From contig NZ_CP010407.1 in assembly GCF_000830005.1 (NCBI RefSeq), positions 992,001-1,056,000 on the forward strand: a DNA stretch of 64,000 nt, written 5' to 3'. The notes beneath the pieces are model-generated. The model was not told the DNA's origin, did no database searches, and saw only the letters and a program-made list of their open reading frames with translations. Source of the DNA: Streptomyces vietnamensis. GTDB taxonomy: Bacteria > Actinomycetota > Actinomycetes > Streptomycetales > Streptomycetaceae. The stretch's first letter is position 1. Each line of letters starts with the position of its first letter. Shown here piece by piece: positions 32,075-40,753 of this stretch. A program made the translations under genes and the position numbers.

Positions 32075-33481
32075 TCACGTCGGGGAGTGGAGGAAGGTCA
32101 TGGAAACGGCGGCCCCGTCGATGTCGGAGATCTCGTCCACCTCCGGGTACGGGACGAACGCGAGGGTGACGAACTGCAGGACGACCACACCCACCACACC
32201 GAGGGCCATGGCGGCAGCGCTCACGAGCCGGTGCGGCCATGTCCGCGCCACCGCCACGACGTGCCGTCCGGCCGGGGCGGGCGTGCTCGCCACAGCGGGG
32301 CCGGCGCCCAGAGGGATGTGGGCGTCGACCGCGTACCCGCCGTCGTTCGCGGGTGCGGCGCGCAGGGTGCCGCCGAGCAGACGGATCCGCTCGTGGAGGC
32401 CGACGAGTCCGAGGTCGCCGCCCGGCAGCCTGGCCGCCCGTGCGGCCTGCCTTTCGGGCCCGTTGCGCACATCGACCCGCACCTGCCGGGCTTCTCTGCG
32501 TACGACGACCTGCACGTCCGCCGCGGCCGCGTGCTTGTGCACGTTGGTCAGGGCCTCGCGGATCACCCTGTCCACGGCGCGCCGCGCGGTCGGGCTCTCC
32601 CCCGTCAGGTCCTCGCCGCTCCACTCAAGGCGTACGGCGATCCCGGCGGTACGGGACTGGGCGACCAGCGCGGCGACCTCGGCGTGGGTGCCCGTATTCG
32701 CGGTCAGCGGCTCCGACGTGCCTGACGGCGGATCCCCCGCACGCAGAACCCCCAGGACGTCCCGCAGCTCGGCCATCGCCTGACGCACCGTGCTGTGCAC
32801 CAGGCGCGCGCTGCGGTGCACCTCGGGGTCACCCGTCTCGCTGGCCATCTCAAGGCCGCCGGAGTGCAGGGCGATGAGACTCAGCCGGTGGCCGAGCAGA
32901 TCATGCATCTCGCCCGCGATCCGCGAACGTTCGCGCGATCTGGCCTGCTCCTCCGCCGAGCGGTGGGCACTCTCCAGGAAGGCGTTGCGCTCCTCCAGGG
33001 CCTGGACCAACCGCTCGCGCTGCCCCGCGAGCGCACCGGCGAGGCCGGGCAGAACCCCGCACACGATGGCCGTGACGAGAACGACCATCACGTCGTACTC
33101 GAGGATCGGCGCCGGCTCCGCGGCCGAGTTGGCCGCCGTGACCACCACCGGCACCGTCACGGACACGGTCAGGAGGAGGACGCGGTGGTGGAGACGGGCC
33201 CAGCTCAGGCCGGCCGTGTAGGCCACGGCGGTCAGGGCTCCGCCGGTCAGCGGCTCGAATGCCACGATCACGGCGGCGGAGACCAGTGCCGTCGCGGTCC
33301 ATCGCCGACGGACGAGCACCGCCGACACCGCCCCCGCCGCCGCGGTGAGCTGGCCCGCTGTTCCCAGGAGCGCGCTCTGCTCGGAGCTCCAGCTGTCCCA
33401 GTCCAACAGGGCCGCGACCGTCGCCGCGGTCACGGCGATCAGTACAAGATCGGCGATCAACGGAAACACCCGGTTCCGCAT
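32075..33481 (-). CDS. Sensor histidine kinase (HisKA_3 type)
   Basis: A 468-residue kinase. Several membrane segments fill residues 5-150. A coiled region leads to the dimerisation/phosphorylation box RSRIAGEMHDLLGHRLSLIA (His193), and the ATPase domain has REALTNVHKHA (N box) and GGYAVDAHIPLG. A further hydrophobic segment near the C-terminus (MALGVVGVVVLQFVTLAFV) is unusual for this class and would put the C-terminus at the membrane. I chose the ATG at 33481 (GGAG upstream) over a TTG at 33493. It partners the adjacent response regulator. Confidence 0.9.
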   Translation of the reverse strand: MRNRVFPLIADLVLIAVTAATVAALLDWDSWSSEQSALLGTAGQLTAAAGAVSAVLVRRRWTATALVSAAVIVAFEPLTGGALTAVAYTAGLSWARLHHRVLLLTVSVTVPVVVTAANSAAEPAPILEYDVMVVLVTAIVCGVLPGLAGALAGQRERLVQALEERNAFLESAHRSAEEQARSRERSRIAGEMHDLLGHRLSLIALHSGGLEMASETGDPEVHRSARLVHSTVRQAMAELRDVLGVLRAGDPPSGTSEPLTANTGTHAEVAALVAQSRTAGIAVRLEWSGEDLTGESPTARRAVDRVIREALTNVHKHAAAADVQVVVRREARQVRVDVRNGPERQAARAARLPGGDLGLVGLHERIRLLGGTLRAAPANDGGYAVDAHIPLGAGPAVASTPAPAGRHVVAVARTWPHRLVSAAAMALGVVGVVVLQFVTLAFVPYPEVDEISDIDGAAVSMTFLHSPT

Positions 33482-33548
33482 TCCACTCTCCAAGAGGGCC
33501 GGTCGCCGCCGGTGGGCGGCGACCGGTGGTTCGTCCGGTGTCGTCCGG

Positions 33549-33857
33549 TCAGACGGCCGGGGGAACGACCGGCTGGGACTGGGTGGCGCAGTGGATGCCG
33601 CCGCCGCCGGTCGCGATGTTGTCGATGTCGAGCTGGACGATGGTCCGGCCGGGGTAGGCGGCCGCGAGGATGTCGGAGGCCACGGTGTCGGCGGCGCTGT
33701 CGCCGAACTGGGGGACGAGGACGGCGCCGTTGGCGGTGTAGTAGTTGGTGTAGCTGGACAGGAAGGCGCTGCCCCTGTCCTTGCCGCGGATGCGCTTGCG
33801 GTCCGGGCCGGGCAGTTCGGTGACGGTCAGGCGGCGGGACGTCGTGGGCGTGTCCAT
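33549..33857 (-). pseudogene. Internally deleted deiminase-like gene
   Basis: A 102-codon open frame with its own ATG and a good ribosome binding site. It starts like the Tat-type deiminase (MDTPTTSRR) and jumps directly to the C-terminal quarter (LTVTELPGPDRKRIRGKD ... GGGGIHCATQSQP). Compared with the copy at 25295 about 285 residues are missing, including the catalytic Asp and His, while the catalytic-type Cys is kept. The join falls at an Arg-Arg-Leu that exists at both ends of the deletion in the intact copy. It retains the promoter and operator of the family and might still make a short protein. Confidence 0.8.
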
Positions 33858-33896
33858 GGGACTCCTGCCTGGGAGGAGGGGGCGGGTGTTGCACGC

Positions 33897-33925
33897 AGAA
33901 TGTCGCAGACTGAAAATTCAGTCAA
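33897..33925 (-). promoter_or_regulatory. Promoter with embedded operator (deleted deiminase copy)
   Basis: On the minus strand TTGACT (33925-33920), a 17-base spacer and CATTCT (33902-33897), with the palindrome GACTGAA-2-TTCAGTC at 33908-33923 over the -35 and spacer. The ATG lies 50 bases downstream, the same geometry as at 25228. Confidence 0.75.
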
Positions 33926-33948
33926 TGATCACTTCGGGACCATGCCCC

Positions 33949-35553
33949 CTACTGATCACTGCGGTAGCGCTCGAAGGCCGCCGTGACCCGCCCGCCATCG
34001 GCCTGGGCTTCTATCAGCCGCACGACGACGAGCCCCTTCCCGTCGGAGCTGCGGACACAGAAGGGCCGCTCGTCGGCCAGGTCCGCGAAGGCGATCCGGG
34101 TGGCCGGGTCCGTGTCGATGCCCCGCACGCAGTCGGCGGGGCTGAGCTCCTCCGACGGGGAGACGAAGGCGTCGCTGTCCTCCGGGAGGACGAACTCCGA
34201 CCGGTCGCGCGCCAGGTACCAGGCGGCGGTGTCCGCGGGAACGACCTTCCCGGACTTCAAGTCGAACTCGTAGGTGTCGTCGGGCAGGGTCAGCTCCACC
34301 TCCTTGCCGCCGGACACGTAGGAGTCCGCCGGGGGATACGAGGGGCCGTAGCCGGCGTCGTCGGCCCGGGCACCGAGGAAACGGACGACGCCTCCGGCCG
34401 CCCCGAGGACCGCGAGCACGGCGAGAACCGCCACGATCAGGCGCCGCCGCCCCTTCCGCGCCCGGCGCCGCGAGGGCTCGACCGGAGCGTCGGCGGCACC
34501 AGACCGCGGAGACGGAGGCGCCGGGGCCGGGAATGGGGCCGGCGTCGAGACCGCGGCCGCGGCCGGGAATGGGGTGGGGGTCGAGACCGCGGCCGGGGAC
34601 GCGAGAGTGGGCTGCGCGTGGACGGGTGCCGGGCGCGCCCCCCTTCCCGCCACCTCGCTGCTGACCGTCTGGGGCAGCCAGCCCTCGGCGAACTCCGGGC
34701 GGCCCCCCACCAGGGGATGGGCGTGGACGGCGGCGATCAGGTCCGCCGTCGTGGGGCGGTCCTCCGGCCGCTTGGCCAGGCACCAGGCCAGCAGATCGCG
34801 CAGGTCGTGCGGTACGCGGGCGAGGTCGGGCTGCTCATGGACCACCCGGTACAGGGCGGCCGACTCCGGCCCCGCCCCGAAGGGGGTCTCGCCACTCGCC
34901 ACGTACGCGATGAGCGCGCCGAGCGCGAAGACGTCGGTGGCCGGGGACACCGGCCGGCCAAGCGCCTGCTCGGGGGCCATGTACGCCGCCGTACCGATGC
35001 TCAGGCCCACTCCGGTCAACGCGACGGCGTCGGCCGCACGCGCGATGCCGAAGTCGATGACGCGGGGGCCGTCCTCCGCGATCAGTACGTTGGCGGGCTT
35101 GAGGTCACGATGGACGACGCCCGCGCCGTGGATCGCCTGGAGGGCCTCGGCGACGCCCGCCATGAGCAGCAGCACCGTCCGTACCGGGAGCGGACCGTGG
35201 CGCTGGACCACCTGCTGCAGGGACGGACCGGGGATGTAGGCGGTGGCGAACCACGGGGTCGGGGCATCCACGCCCGACGCGACCACCTGTGCGGTGAACA
35301 GGCCGTGGATGCGCTCGGCGCTGGCCACTTCCTGGGCGAACCGCAGGCGGAACTCGGGATCTCCCGCGAACTCTTCCCGCACCACCTTCAACGCGATCGG
35401 ACGGCCGCCGGGGGTGTGGGCCAGATACACCACGCCCATGCCGCCCGCGCCCAGCCGAGCCTGGAGGTGATAGCCGCCGATCTCTCGCGGGTCGTCGGCC
35501 GTCAGCGCCACGTGTGTGTACGCGGGCTGTGAGCCAGGAAGCTGAGCGGACAT
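33949..35553 (-). CDS. Ser/Thr protein kinase with one transmembrane segment
   Basis: A 534-residue PknB-like kinase: glycine loop GAGGMGVVY (about 35), ALKVV with the ATP lysine (about 55), HRDLKPANVLI, DFGIAR and MAPEQ are all present, so it should be active. A Pro/Ala/Ser-rich linker (about 300-370) leads to a basic stop and one membrane segment (LIVAVLAVLAVLGAAGGVV). The extracytoplasmic part of about 130 residues has two Cys and no PASTA repeat, so its ligand is unknown. It is divergent from the TetR gene at 35692 and convergent to nothing. Confidence 0.92.
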   Translation of the reverse strand: MSAQLPGSQPAYTHVALTADDPREIGGYHLQARLGAGGMGVVYLAHTPGGRPIALKVVREEFAGDPEFRLRFAQEVASAERIHGLFTAQVVASGVDAPTPWFATAYIPGPSLQQVVQRHGPLPVRTVLLLMAGVAEALQAIHGAGVVHRDLKPANVLIAEDGPRVIDFGIARAADAVALTGVGLSIGTAAYMAPEQALGRPVSPATDVFALGALIAYVASGETPFGAGPESAALYRVVHEQPDLARVPHDLRDLLAWCLAKRPEDRPTTADLIAAVHAHPLVGGRPEFAEGWLPQTVSSEVAGRGARPAPVHAQPTLASPAAVSTPTPFPAAAAVSTPAPFPAPAPPSPRSGAADAPVEPSRRRARKGRRRLIVAVLAVLAVLGAAGGVVRFLGARADDAGYGPSYPPADSYVSGGKEVELTLPDDTYEFDLKSGKVVPADTAAWYLARDRSEFVLPEDSDAFVSPSEELSPADCVRGIDTDPATRIAFADLADERPFCVRSSDGKGLVVVRLIEAQADGGRVTAAFERYRSDQ

Positions 35554-35631
35554 GCGGTGGCTCTTTCGACGATGTGGAACGAATGACGCGCATCAACGGA
35601 TCGGCCGACGCGGCTGACGCATAATGGCTCT

Positions 35632-35647
35632 AACTAAAGATTCAGTC
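35632..35647 (+). promoter_or_regulatory. Imperfect copy of the GACTGAA operator before the TetR gene
   Basis: AACTAAA-GA-TTCAGTC: the right arm is perfect and the left arm matches five of seven bases. It lies 44 bases before the GTG start of the TetR gene, in the position expected for autoregulation. Confidence 0.6.
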
Positions 35648-35691
35648 AATATATGGCACTCTTGGTTCAGACCGCTCAAGAGGAGGATCGC

Positions 35692-36279
35692 GTGGCGACA
35701 GACCGCCGAAGGGCCATCCTGGAAGGTGCCGCCCGAGTCATAGCCCGGCGGGGAGTACGCGGGCTGCGCATGGATGAGCTGGCGACCGAGGCCGGGGTGT
35801 CCACCGCGCTGATCTACTACCACTTCAAGGACCGGGCCAGTGTCCTTCGCCACACACTGGAGTTCATCAGCGATCGGGCCGACCGGTACACGCACGCATC
35901 CGACGAGGACGGCCCCGGTGGACCGCACGACGCCCTGCAGGAGCTGGAGCAATCCCTGCTCCTGGAGTTCCAGAACCTGCCGGAGGTCCGCGAGAACAGC
36001 ATCGCATGGGGCGAGCTGCGCGCCAGCGCGATCTTCGAGCCCGAGTTGCGCGGAGATCTGGCCAGAGCCACGCTGACCTGGATCCACGATGTCGCGGACC
36101 TCCTGAGCTGCGTCCGACCGTCGACGCCCGCGCCGGCCCTCACGGCAGCCGCGGAGAGGCTCACCGGCCTCCTGGAGGGACTCAGCACGCGCTGGCTCAG
36201 CGGCGCGCTGCCGCTGGATCACGCCCGCAGAATAGTGAAGGAGGCGGTCTCCATCGAGGTCGAGCGACTGAGCAGCTGA
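35692..36279 (+). CDS. TetR-family regulator, probable repressor of the deiminase family
   Basis: A 195-residue TetR repressor with the recognition region MDELATEAGVSTALIYYHF. I use the GTG at 35692 because AGGAGG lies just before it; an ATG at 35653 in the same frame has no ribosome binding site. An imperfect operator lies directly upstream and a perfect one at 36337, just downstream, before a deiminase gene. TetR genes usually control themselves and neighbours, so it is the best candidate to bind the repeated palindrome. The ligand domain is like that of the paralogue at 28443. Confidence 0.9.
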   Translation: MATDRRRAILEGAARVIARRGVRGLRMDELATEAGVSTALIYYHFKDRASVLRHTLEFISDRADRYTHASDEDGPGGPHDALQELEQSLLLEFQNLPEVRENSIAWGELRASAIFEPELRGDLARATLTWIHDVADLLSCVRPSTPAPALTAAAERLTGLLEGLSTRWLSGALPLDHARRIVKEAVSIEVERLSS

Positions 36280-36334
36280 CATTCGCCACAGGCCCGCGGG
36301 CTCGGCAACTCCGTCCGGGATGACGTCCTCAGAT

Positions 36335-36363
36335 TTGACTGAATTTTCAGTCAATGCCACAGT
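36335..36363 (+). promoter_or_regulatory. Promoter with embedded operator (deiminase lipoprotein at 36530)
   Basis: TTGACT (36335-36340), a 17-base spacer and CACAGT (36358-36363). The palindrome extends to TTGACTGAA-2-TTCAGTCAA (36335-36354), the longest copy in the window. The gene start is about 165 bases further on, giving a longer leader than in the other copies. Confidence 0.7.
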
Positions 36364-36529
36364 TGGCGCAACACGAAGGCCGTGTCCCGCCCGACGTCGC
36401 TGGCGTTCAGAGGGCCGGCCCGCACCCTGTGGAGGGCCCAGAGCCGCGATCCACGCCCCTCACCTCCCCTGATGCCATCGCCGCCGGATCGATCCCGGCC
36501 CCACCCGCCCCTCACGATCGGAGACCCCG

Positions 36530-37690
36530 ATGTCCGACCTCCTCCCCTCGCGCCGCTCGGCCCTGCGCGTGCTCGCCGGAATCGGCGCGCTCGCGCTCGG
36601 CGCCACCGCGTGCGGCCCCGGCGAATCCGGCCCGTCCGGAGCCGGGGGCACCACCGGCCCGACCTCGGGAACCGACGAGGAGCTCCGCATGCCCGCCGAA
36701 TGGGAGAGCCACGCCCGCACCTTCATGGCATGGCCGGCGCTGGAGTCCGTCTGGGAGGACGACCTCCCCTACGTGCGCCAGGACATCGCCCGGGTCGCCC
36801 GCGCCATCTCGGAGTACGAGTACGTCGTGATGATGGCCAGGCCCGACCAGCTGGCCGCCGCCCAGAAGGCCTGCGGCAGGGGCGTCGAGGTCATCCCCCT
36901 CGCCGTGGACGACCTGTGGGCCCGCGACACCGTCCCCGTGTTCGTCGAGGAGGGCGGCAAGGTCACCGGCGTCGACTTCAACTTCAGTGGCTGGGGCAAC
37001 AAGCAGACCCACGCCAACGACGCCCGGGTCGGACGGAAGCTGCTGTCGAAGTACGGGACCCCCCGCATCCAGACGTCGATCGTCGCCGAGGGCGGCTCCT
37101 TCGAGACGGACGGCGAGGGCACGCTCCTGATCACCGAGAGCTCGATCGTCAACGACAACCGCAACCCGGGCAAGTCCCGTGCCCAGATCGAAGCCGAGCT
37201 CAAGGAGCTCCTCGGCATGGAGAAGGTGATCTGGCTGAAGGGCGTACGCGGCGAGGACATCACCGACGCCCACGTCGACAGCCTCGTCCGGTTCACCGCG
37301 CCCGGTGTGATCCTCCTGGACCGCGCCTTCCCAGGCATGCCGGCCGACTCCTGGTCGCGCTCCTCGGACCAGGCCAAGGCCGTGCTGAGCGAGGCGACCG
37401 ACGCCCAGGGCCGCGCCTTCGAGGTCATCGACCTCCCGCAGCCCGACCCCGACCGGATCACCGGCTACACCGACGACTTCCTGTCCACCTACGCCAACTT
37501 CTACGTCGGCAACGACGCGGTGTACATGCCCAAGTTCGGCGACAGGAAGGCCGACGACCGCGCCCGGGGCATCCTCCAGGAGCACTTCCCCAAGCGGGAC
37601 ATCGTGCAACTGAACATCGACACCATCGCCACCGGTGGCGGCGGGATCCACTGCTCCACCCACGACCAGCCCGGCAAGCCGGTCGACTGA
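36530..37690 (+). CDS. Deiminase-like lipoprotein (agmatine deiminase/PAD family)
   Basis: A 386-residue paralogue with SRRSALRVLAGIGALALGATAC, a twin-arginine signal ending in a lipobox (Cys28), so it should be a Tat-exported lipoprotein. Family catalytic blocks are intact: DDLWARDTVPV, EGGSFETDG, ITDAHVDSL and GGGGIHC (Cys375). It is closer to the copy at 50160 than to the one at 25295 (shared GWGNKQTHANDA, SIVNDNRNPGKSR, PDSWSRSSDQA-like blocks). It is followed after 21 bases by a DUF4436 gene and a strong terminator, forming a two-gene unit under the palindromic operator. Confidence 0.9.
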   Translation: MSDLLPSRRSALRVLAGIGALALGATACGPGESGPSGAGGTTGPTSGTDEELRMPAEWESHARTFMAWPALESVWEDDLPYVRQDIARVARAISEYEYVVMMARPDQLAAAQKACGRGVEVIPLAVDDLWARDTVPVFVEEGGKVTGVDFNFSGWGNKQTHANDARVGRKLLSKYGTPRIQTSIVAEGGSFETDGEGTLLITESSIVNDNRNPGKSRAQIEAELKELLGMEKVIWLKGVRGEDITDAHVDSLVRFTAPGVILLDRAFPGMPADSWSRSSDQAKAVLSEATDAQGRAFEVIDLPQPDPDRITGYTDDFLSTYANFYVGNDAVYMPKFGDRKADDRARGILQEHFPKRDIVQLNIDTIATGGGGIHCSTHDQPGKPVD

Positions 37691-37711
37691 CCACGATTCA
37701 CGGGAGCCTCC

Positions 37712-38584
37712 ATGCCCTCCATCCGACGCCACAAGCCGACCCGCGGCAGACTCCTCCCCGCCGCGATGGCCTGCGGCCTGATCGTGGCGGCCATCACTCT
37801 GGGTACGTGGCTCCAGTTCGGCGAACGCCAAGCCCTGGACCGGGTGTACAGCGCGGGCGGTTCAGCCCCCGACCGAGTGGACATCGAGGCCTCGATCCAA
37901 CGTGTCGACGCCGCCGGACGAGAACTGACCCTACGCGTCCAGGTCACCCCGCGCGGAGAGCTCGCCGAGGCCGGCGGCGTCTCACCCACCGAGGACCTGA
38001 CGGTCCAGACATCGACCTCCACCCGGGGCGACCTGTCCTTCAAGGCGCACAGCCGCATCGCGACCACAGACCTGCCCGTCACCATGACGGGCGGCTCGAT
38101 CACGGACTACCCCTTCGACGCCTACGACGCGGCCATCGAGTTCAGTGCCACCCAGGGCGGCGAGAAGGTCCCCGTCCACGTGGCGCTGACCAACAGCGAC
38201 GCGCTCTTCTCGGCGTCGGTGGACGACGTCTCGGACGACGACGGGACAGCGGCCTTCGACGTCGGCCTGGGACGCTCCGACAGCGTGCTCGTCTTCACCG
38301 CCTTCATGATGGCCGCCATGTGGGGCCTCGCCCTCTCGGTTCTCACCGGAGCATGGTTCCTCGTCACCCGACGAAAAGGCCTCACCTGGCCCGCCCTCGG
38401 CTGGATGGCCGCCACGCTCTTCGCCCTGGCCGCCTTCCGCAACACGGCCCCGGGCACGCCACCGATCGGCTGCCTCATGGACTACATCGCCTTCCTGTGG
38501 GCGGAGACCGTCGTCGCCTTCTGCCTCGCCACCGTGGTCGTCACGGGCTTCAGAACCGAGCGCCGGACATCGAGCACCGAGTAG
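37712..38584 (+). CDS. DUF4436 membrane protein
   Basis: A 290-residue protein with an N-terminal membrane segment (AAMACGLIVAAITLGTWL), an extracytoplasmic beta-rich domain (RVDIEASIQRVDA, LTVQTSTSTRGDL, DYPFDAYDAAIEF) and three C-terminal membrane segments. The DYPFD motif and layout match DUF4436, known mostly from mycobacteria and other actinobacteria, of unknown function. It is 21 bases downstream of the deiminase lipoprotein and upstream of a terminator, so the two are probably expressed together. Confidence 0.8.
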   Translation: MPSIRRHKPTRGRLLPAAMACGLIVAAITLGTWLQFGERQALDRVYSAGGSAPDRVDIEASIQRVDAAGRELTLRVQVTPRGELAEAGGVSPTEDLTVQTSTSTRGDLSFKAHSRIATTDLPVTMTGGSITDYPFDAYDAAIEFSATQGGEKVPVHVALTNSDALFSASVDDVSDDDGTAAFDVGLGRSDSVLVFTAFMMAAMWGLALSVLTGAWFLVTRRKGLTWPALGWMAATLFALAAFRNTAPGTPPIGCLMDYIAFLWAETVVAFCLATVVVTGFRTERRTSSTE

Positions 38585-38588
38585 TCCC

Positions 38589-38622
38589 CCGGCAAGCCCG
38601 CCGGTACCGGCGGGCTTGCCGG
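38589..38622 (+). terminator. Perfect 34-base palindrome, strong terminator
   Basis: CCGGCAAGCCCGCCGG, then TA, then its exact complement, only four bases after the DUF4436 stop. The GC-rich hairpin is typical of Streptomyces factor-independent terminators that lack a long U-tract. Confidence 0.85.
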
Positions 38623-38828
38623 CGTCTGGGCCGGCCTGCGCCGTCCTGGCTCCGCTCGGGAGGCGAAGCCCACCCCCTGGGGCACCGCCGCGTCCTCGCT
38701 CCGGACCGCATCGCGCTACCGAATCGCGACCAGGAGGGGAGAGCTGATCGAATCTACGAGTCGTCCGCCTGATAGTGGCAGTGGCGAGCAGCGGCCCTCC
38801 CCGAGAAAGTGGACGCGCGTTCGGGCGA

Positions 38829-38972
38829 TCAGGCGGCCGGCGTGCGCCTATCGGACTCCCACTGGTGCCGGTATTCGCACAACTCGCCGCGCAGGATGGA
38901 GAATTCACGGCTCGCGTATGGGGATCCGCGGTCGGAGCGGAAGACCGCGCCGTCCAGGCAGCCTCGGGTGGT
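38829..38972 (-). pseudogene. IS3-family transposase (OrfB) remnant
   Basis: The minus-strand translation contains GAVFRSDRGSPYASREF, matching the second catalytic-Asp block of the IS3 integrase core (normally HSDRGSQYTSxxF). The rest of the transposase is missing, so this is a dead fragment. Confidence 0.7.
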
Positions 38973-39033
38973 GGCCCTGAGCCTTTTCCAAGCCGGCGGT
39001 GTTGAACGCGAGTTGGACATGCCTGCACAACGA

Positions 39034-39091
39034 CGAAGCTCCTGATGGACGGGTTCTCGACCAAGATCACCCGTGTCTGTCAGGAGCTTCG
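39034..39091. repeat. 12-base inverted repeat CGAAGCTCCTGA / TCAGGAGCTTCG
   Basis: Perfect 12-base arms at 39034-39045 and 39080-39091 separated by 34 bases. It sits at the join between the IS3 remnant and the Tn3-type remnant and may be left over from an insertion-sequence end. Confidence 0.5.
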
Positions 39092-39179
39092 CGCGCTTGT
39101 CCACCCTTCCCCGAGCTCTCGGCTTCGCTCGAGCAGGGGAGACCCCATTCGATCGATCCGTCCAGCCGCACCTTGCGCT

Positions 39180-39404
39180 TCCCGACCAGCTGGAAGGCCG
39201 GTTCCCCGATGTGCTGGAAGAGGCCCCGCCGGCCGCGGTGGAGTACGTCGCGGATCCGGTGAAGGTCCCGGCCGCCGACTCCGCGAAGTACACGCTGGTC
39301 GGCCGGACTGCCGAGTACCACCGCAAGCAGATCCGCGAGGCCCTGGGGTTCCGGCCGTCGACGGTCGCGGACGAGAGGGCGCTGGGTGACCGTCGACGGT
39401 GCAC
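39180..39404 (+). pseudogene. Tn3-family transposase N-terminal (DUF4158) remnant
   Basis: The plus frame reads FPDVLEEAPPAAVEYVADPV, KVPAADSAKYTLVGRTAEY and HRKQIREALGFRPSTVADE. This is the DUF4158 DNA-binding region found at the start of Tn3-family transposases. Only about 75 codons survive. Confidence 0.7.
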
Positions 39405-39446
39405 CGTCGGTGACCTTCGTTCGCCCGTGCGGACACGCTGTCAGGC

Positions 39447-39551
39447 ATGGTGGCCGCACCGGTGACCACGCCGTCAGGGGTCACCTTGCGGATGCCGCCG
39501 GAGACCGACCGGCACGTGCGGACCTTCAGGGCCTGGCCCGCGCCGTCGGCG
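39447..39551 (+). pseudogene. N-terminal scrap of a deiminase-like gene
   Basis: The translation VTLRMPPETDRHVRTFRAWP matches the start of the mature deiminase domain (compare LRIPAETDPHVRTFMAWP at 25295). It follows the Tn3 remnant directly and loses homology after about 35 codons. It is the fifth trace of this family in the window. Confidence 0.75.
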
Positions 39552-39703
39552 ACCGCTCGTTACGCGACCCTGTTGCCGTGCTGTCGTCGGCGTTGCGTGC
39601 ATCCTCCGCCTGTCCGCCTGCCCGGGGCCGGGCCAGTGAGACGAGCGACCTGTTGGGGGCTCCTCGCTCTTCCGGCGATCCGCTCAGCCGTGCGTGTACG
39701 GCG

Positions 39704-40753
39704 CTACAAACGCTTCGCGCTTCTCAGCCCCGATGCGTAGAAGCCGTTGCCGTCGAGCCGGGCCGTGCCGCCCAGGTCTCCGAAGGTGGGGCCGTCGGCC
39801 TCCTCGCGGCTGGAGACGAAGCGGGGCTTTCCGTCGGTGTCCAGGCCCATATACATGCCAACGTGGTCGAGCCGGGGTCCTGTGCGGGCGTCGATCTCGA
39901 AGAACACGAGATCACCGGGCTGGAGTTTGCCGAGCGAGCGGGGGCGCTGCCCGGTGAGGGCCAGAATGTCCACGCCGACCTTGCTGCGTGCCATGGCGTT
40001 CGAGGTGCGAGGCAGTCCGTCGCCGGCGGTGTCGCTCGGGGCCAGCGGGAAGCGTGCCCGGTAGCCGAGGATCAGGCGCATGTAGCCGGAACAGTCGAGG
40101 GCGCGGTAGCGGCTCTTGTCGGGCTGAACGGTGGTGCCGTCGCGGAAGGTGTAGGGGATGCCGAGGTAGTCGTAGAAGTCTGACTCCTCCAGTCGCTTGT
40201 CGCCTGTGGGGTCGGGGTTGACGGGTCCGAAGCTCGCGTCACCGGCGTAGGCGGCCCCTTGCGCGTCCTTCTTGAGTTTCGCCCCGTAAAGGTATTCGTG
40301 AGCGAAGGCCATCAGGTCGGGTTCGGTGCTGGTCCGTTCGGCGTCGAACCAGACGGTGAACCAGCGGGCCTTCTCGGCACCGGCTGTCCAGGGCCGGGGC
40401 AGGAGCCGCACCCATCGGTCCGTGACCACCTTCGCCTTGGTGAAACGCGCTTCGGTGAAGGTACGGACGGGTCCGGCGAGCACGGCCGTACGGGCTCCGT
40501 CGGTGAAGCTCGCGACCACCGAGCCGTCGCCGCCGCGGGCCACCGTGCGGTTCGGGTCGCTGAGTCGCTCGTAGGTGAGCGCGCTGTCGGAGGCCCGTGC
40601 CGTTGCCTTGTCCGCCACCACGGGTGGTGAGGGCACGGCCCTGTCCTTGCGCAGCTCGCCGGTCAGATATACGGACGCGCCGAGCAGGAGGGCGGCGGCG
40701 ACTGCCGCGAGAGCGCCGCGCATCCGGCGCTTGTGACGGGTCGTGTCAGGCAT
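39704..40753 (-). CDS. NlpC/P60-family hydrolase, poly-gamma-glutamate locus
   Basis: A 349-residue protein with an N-terminal membrane/signal segment (GALAAVAAALLLGASVYL). The C-terminal third is an NlpC/P60 domain: DCSGYMRL (nucleophile Cys221), LQPGDLVFFE and LDHVGMYMG (His297). Such cysteine peptidases cut gamma-D-glutamyl bonds in peptidoglycan, and some cleave poly-gamma-glutamate. Its ATG overlaps the PgsC stop by 8 bases, so it is the last gene of the pgsB-pgsC operon. A role in trimming or releasing the polymer is inference from context. Confidence 0.85.
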   Translation of the reverse strand: MPDTTRHKRRMRGALAAVAAALLLGASVYLTGELRKDRAVPSPPVVADKATARASDSALTYERLSDPNRTVARGGDGSVVASFTDGARTAVLAGPVRTFTEARFTKAKVVTDRWVRLLPRPWTAGAEKARWFTVWFDAERTSTEPDLMAFAHEYLYGAKLKKDAQGAAYAGDASFGPVNPDPTGDKRLEESDFYDYLGIPYTFRDGTTVQPDKSRYRALDCSGYMRLILGYRARFPLAPSDTAGDGLPRTSNAMARSKVGVDILALTGQRPRSLGKLQPGDLVFFEIDARTGPRLDHVGMYMGLDTDGKPRFVSSREEADGPTFGDLGGTARLDGNGFYASGLRSAKRL

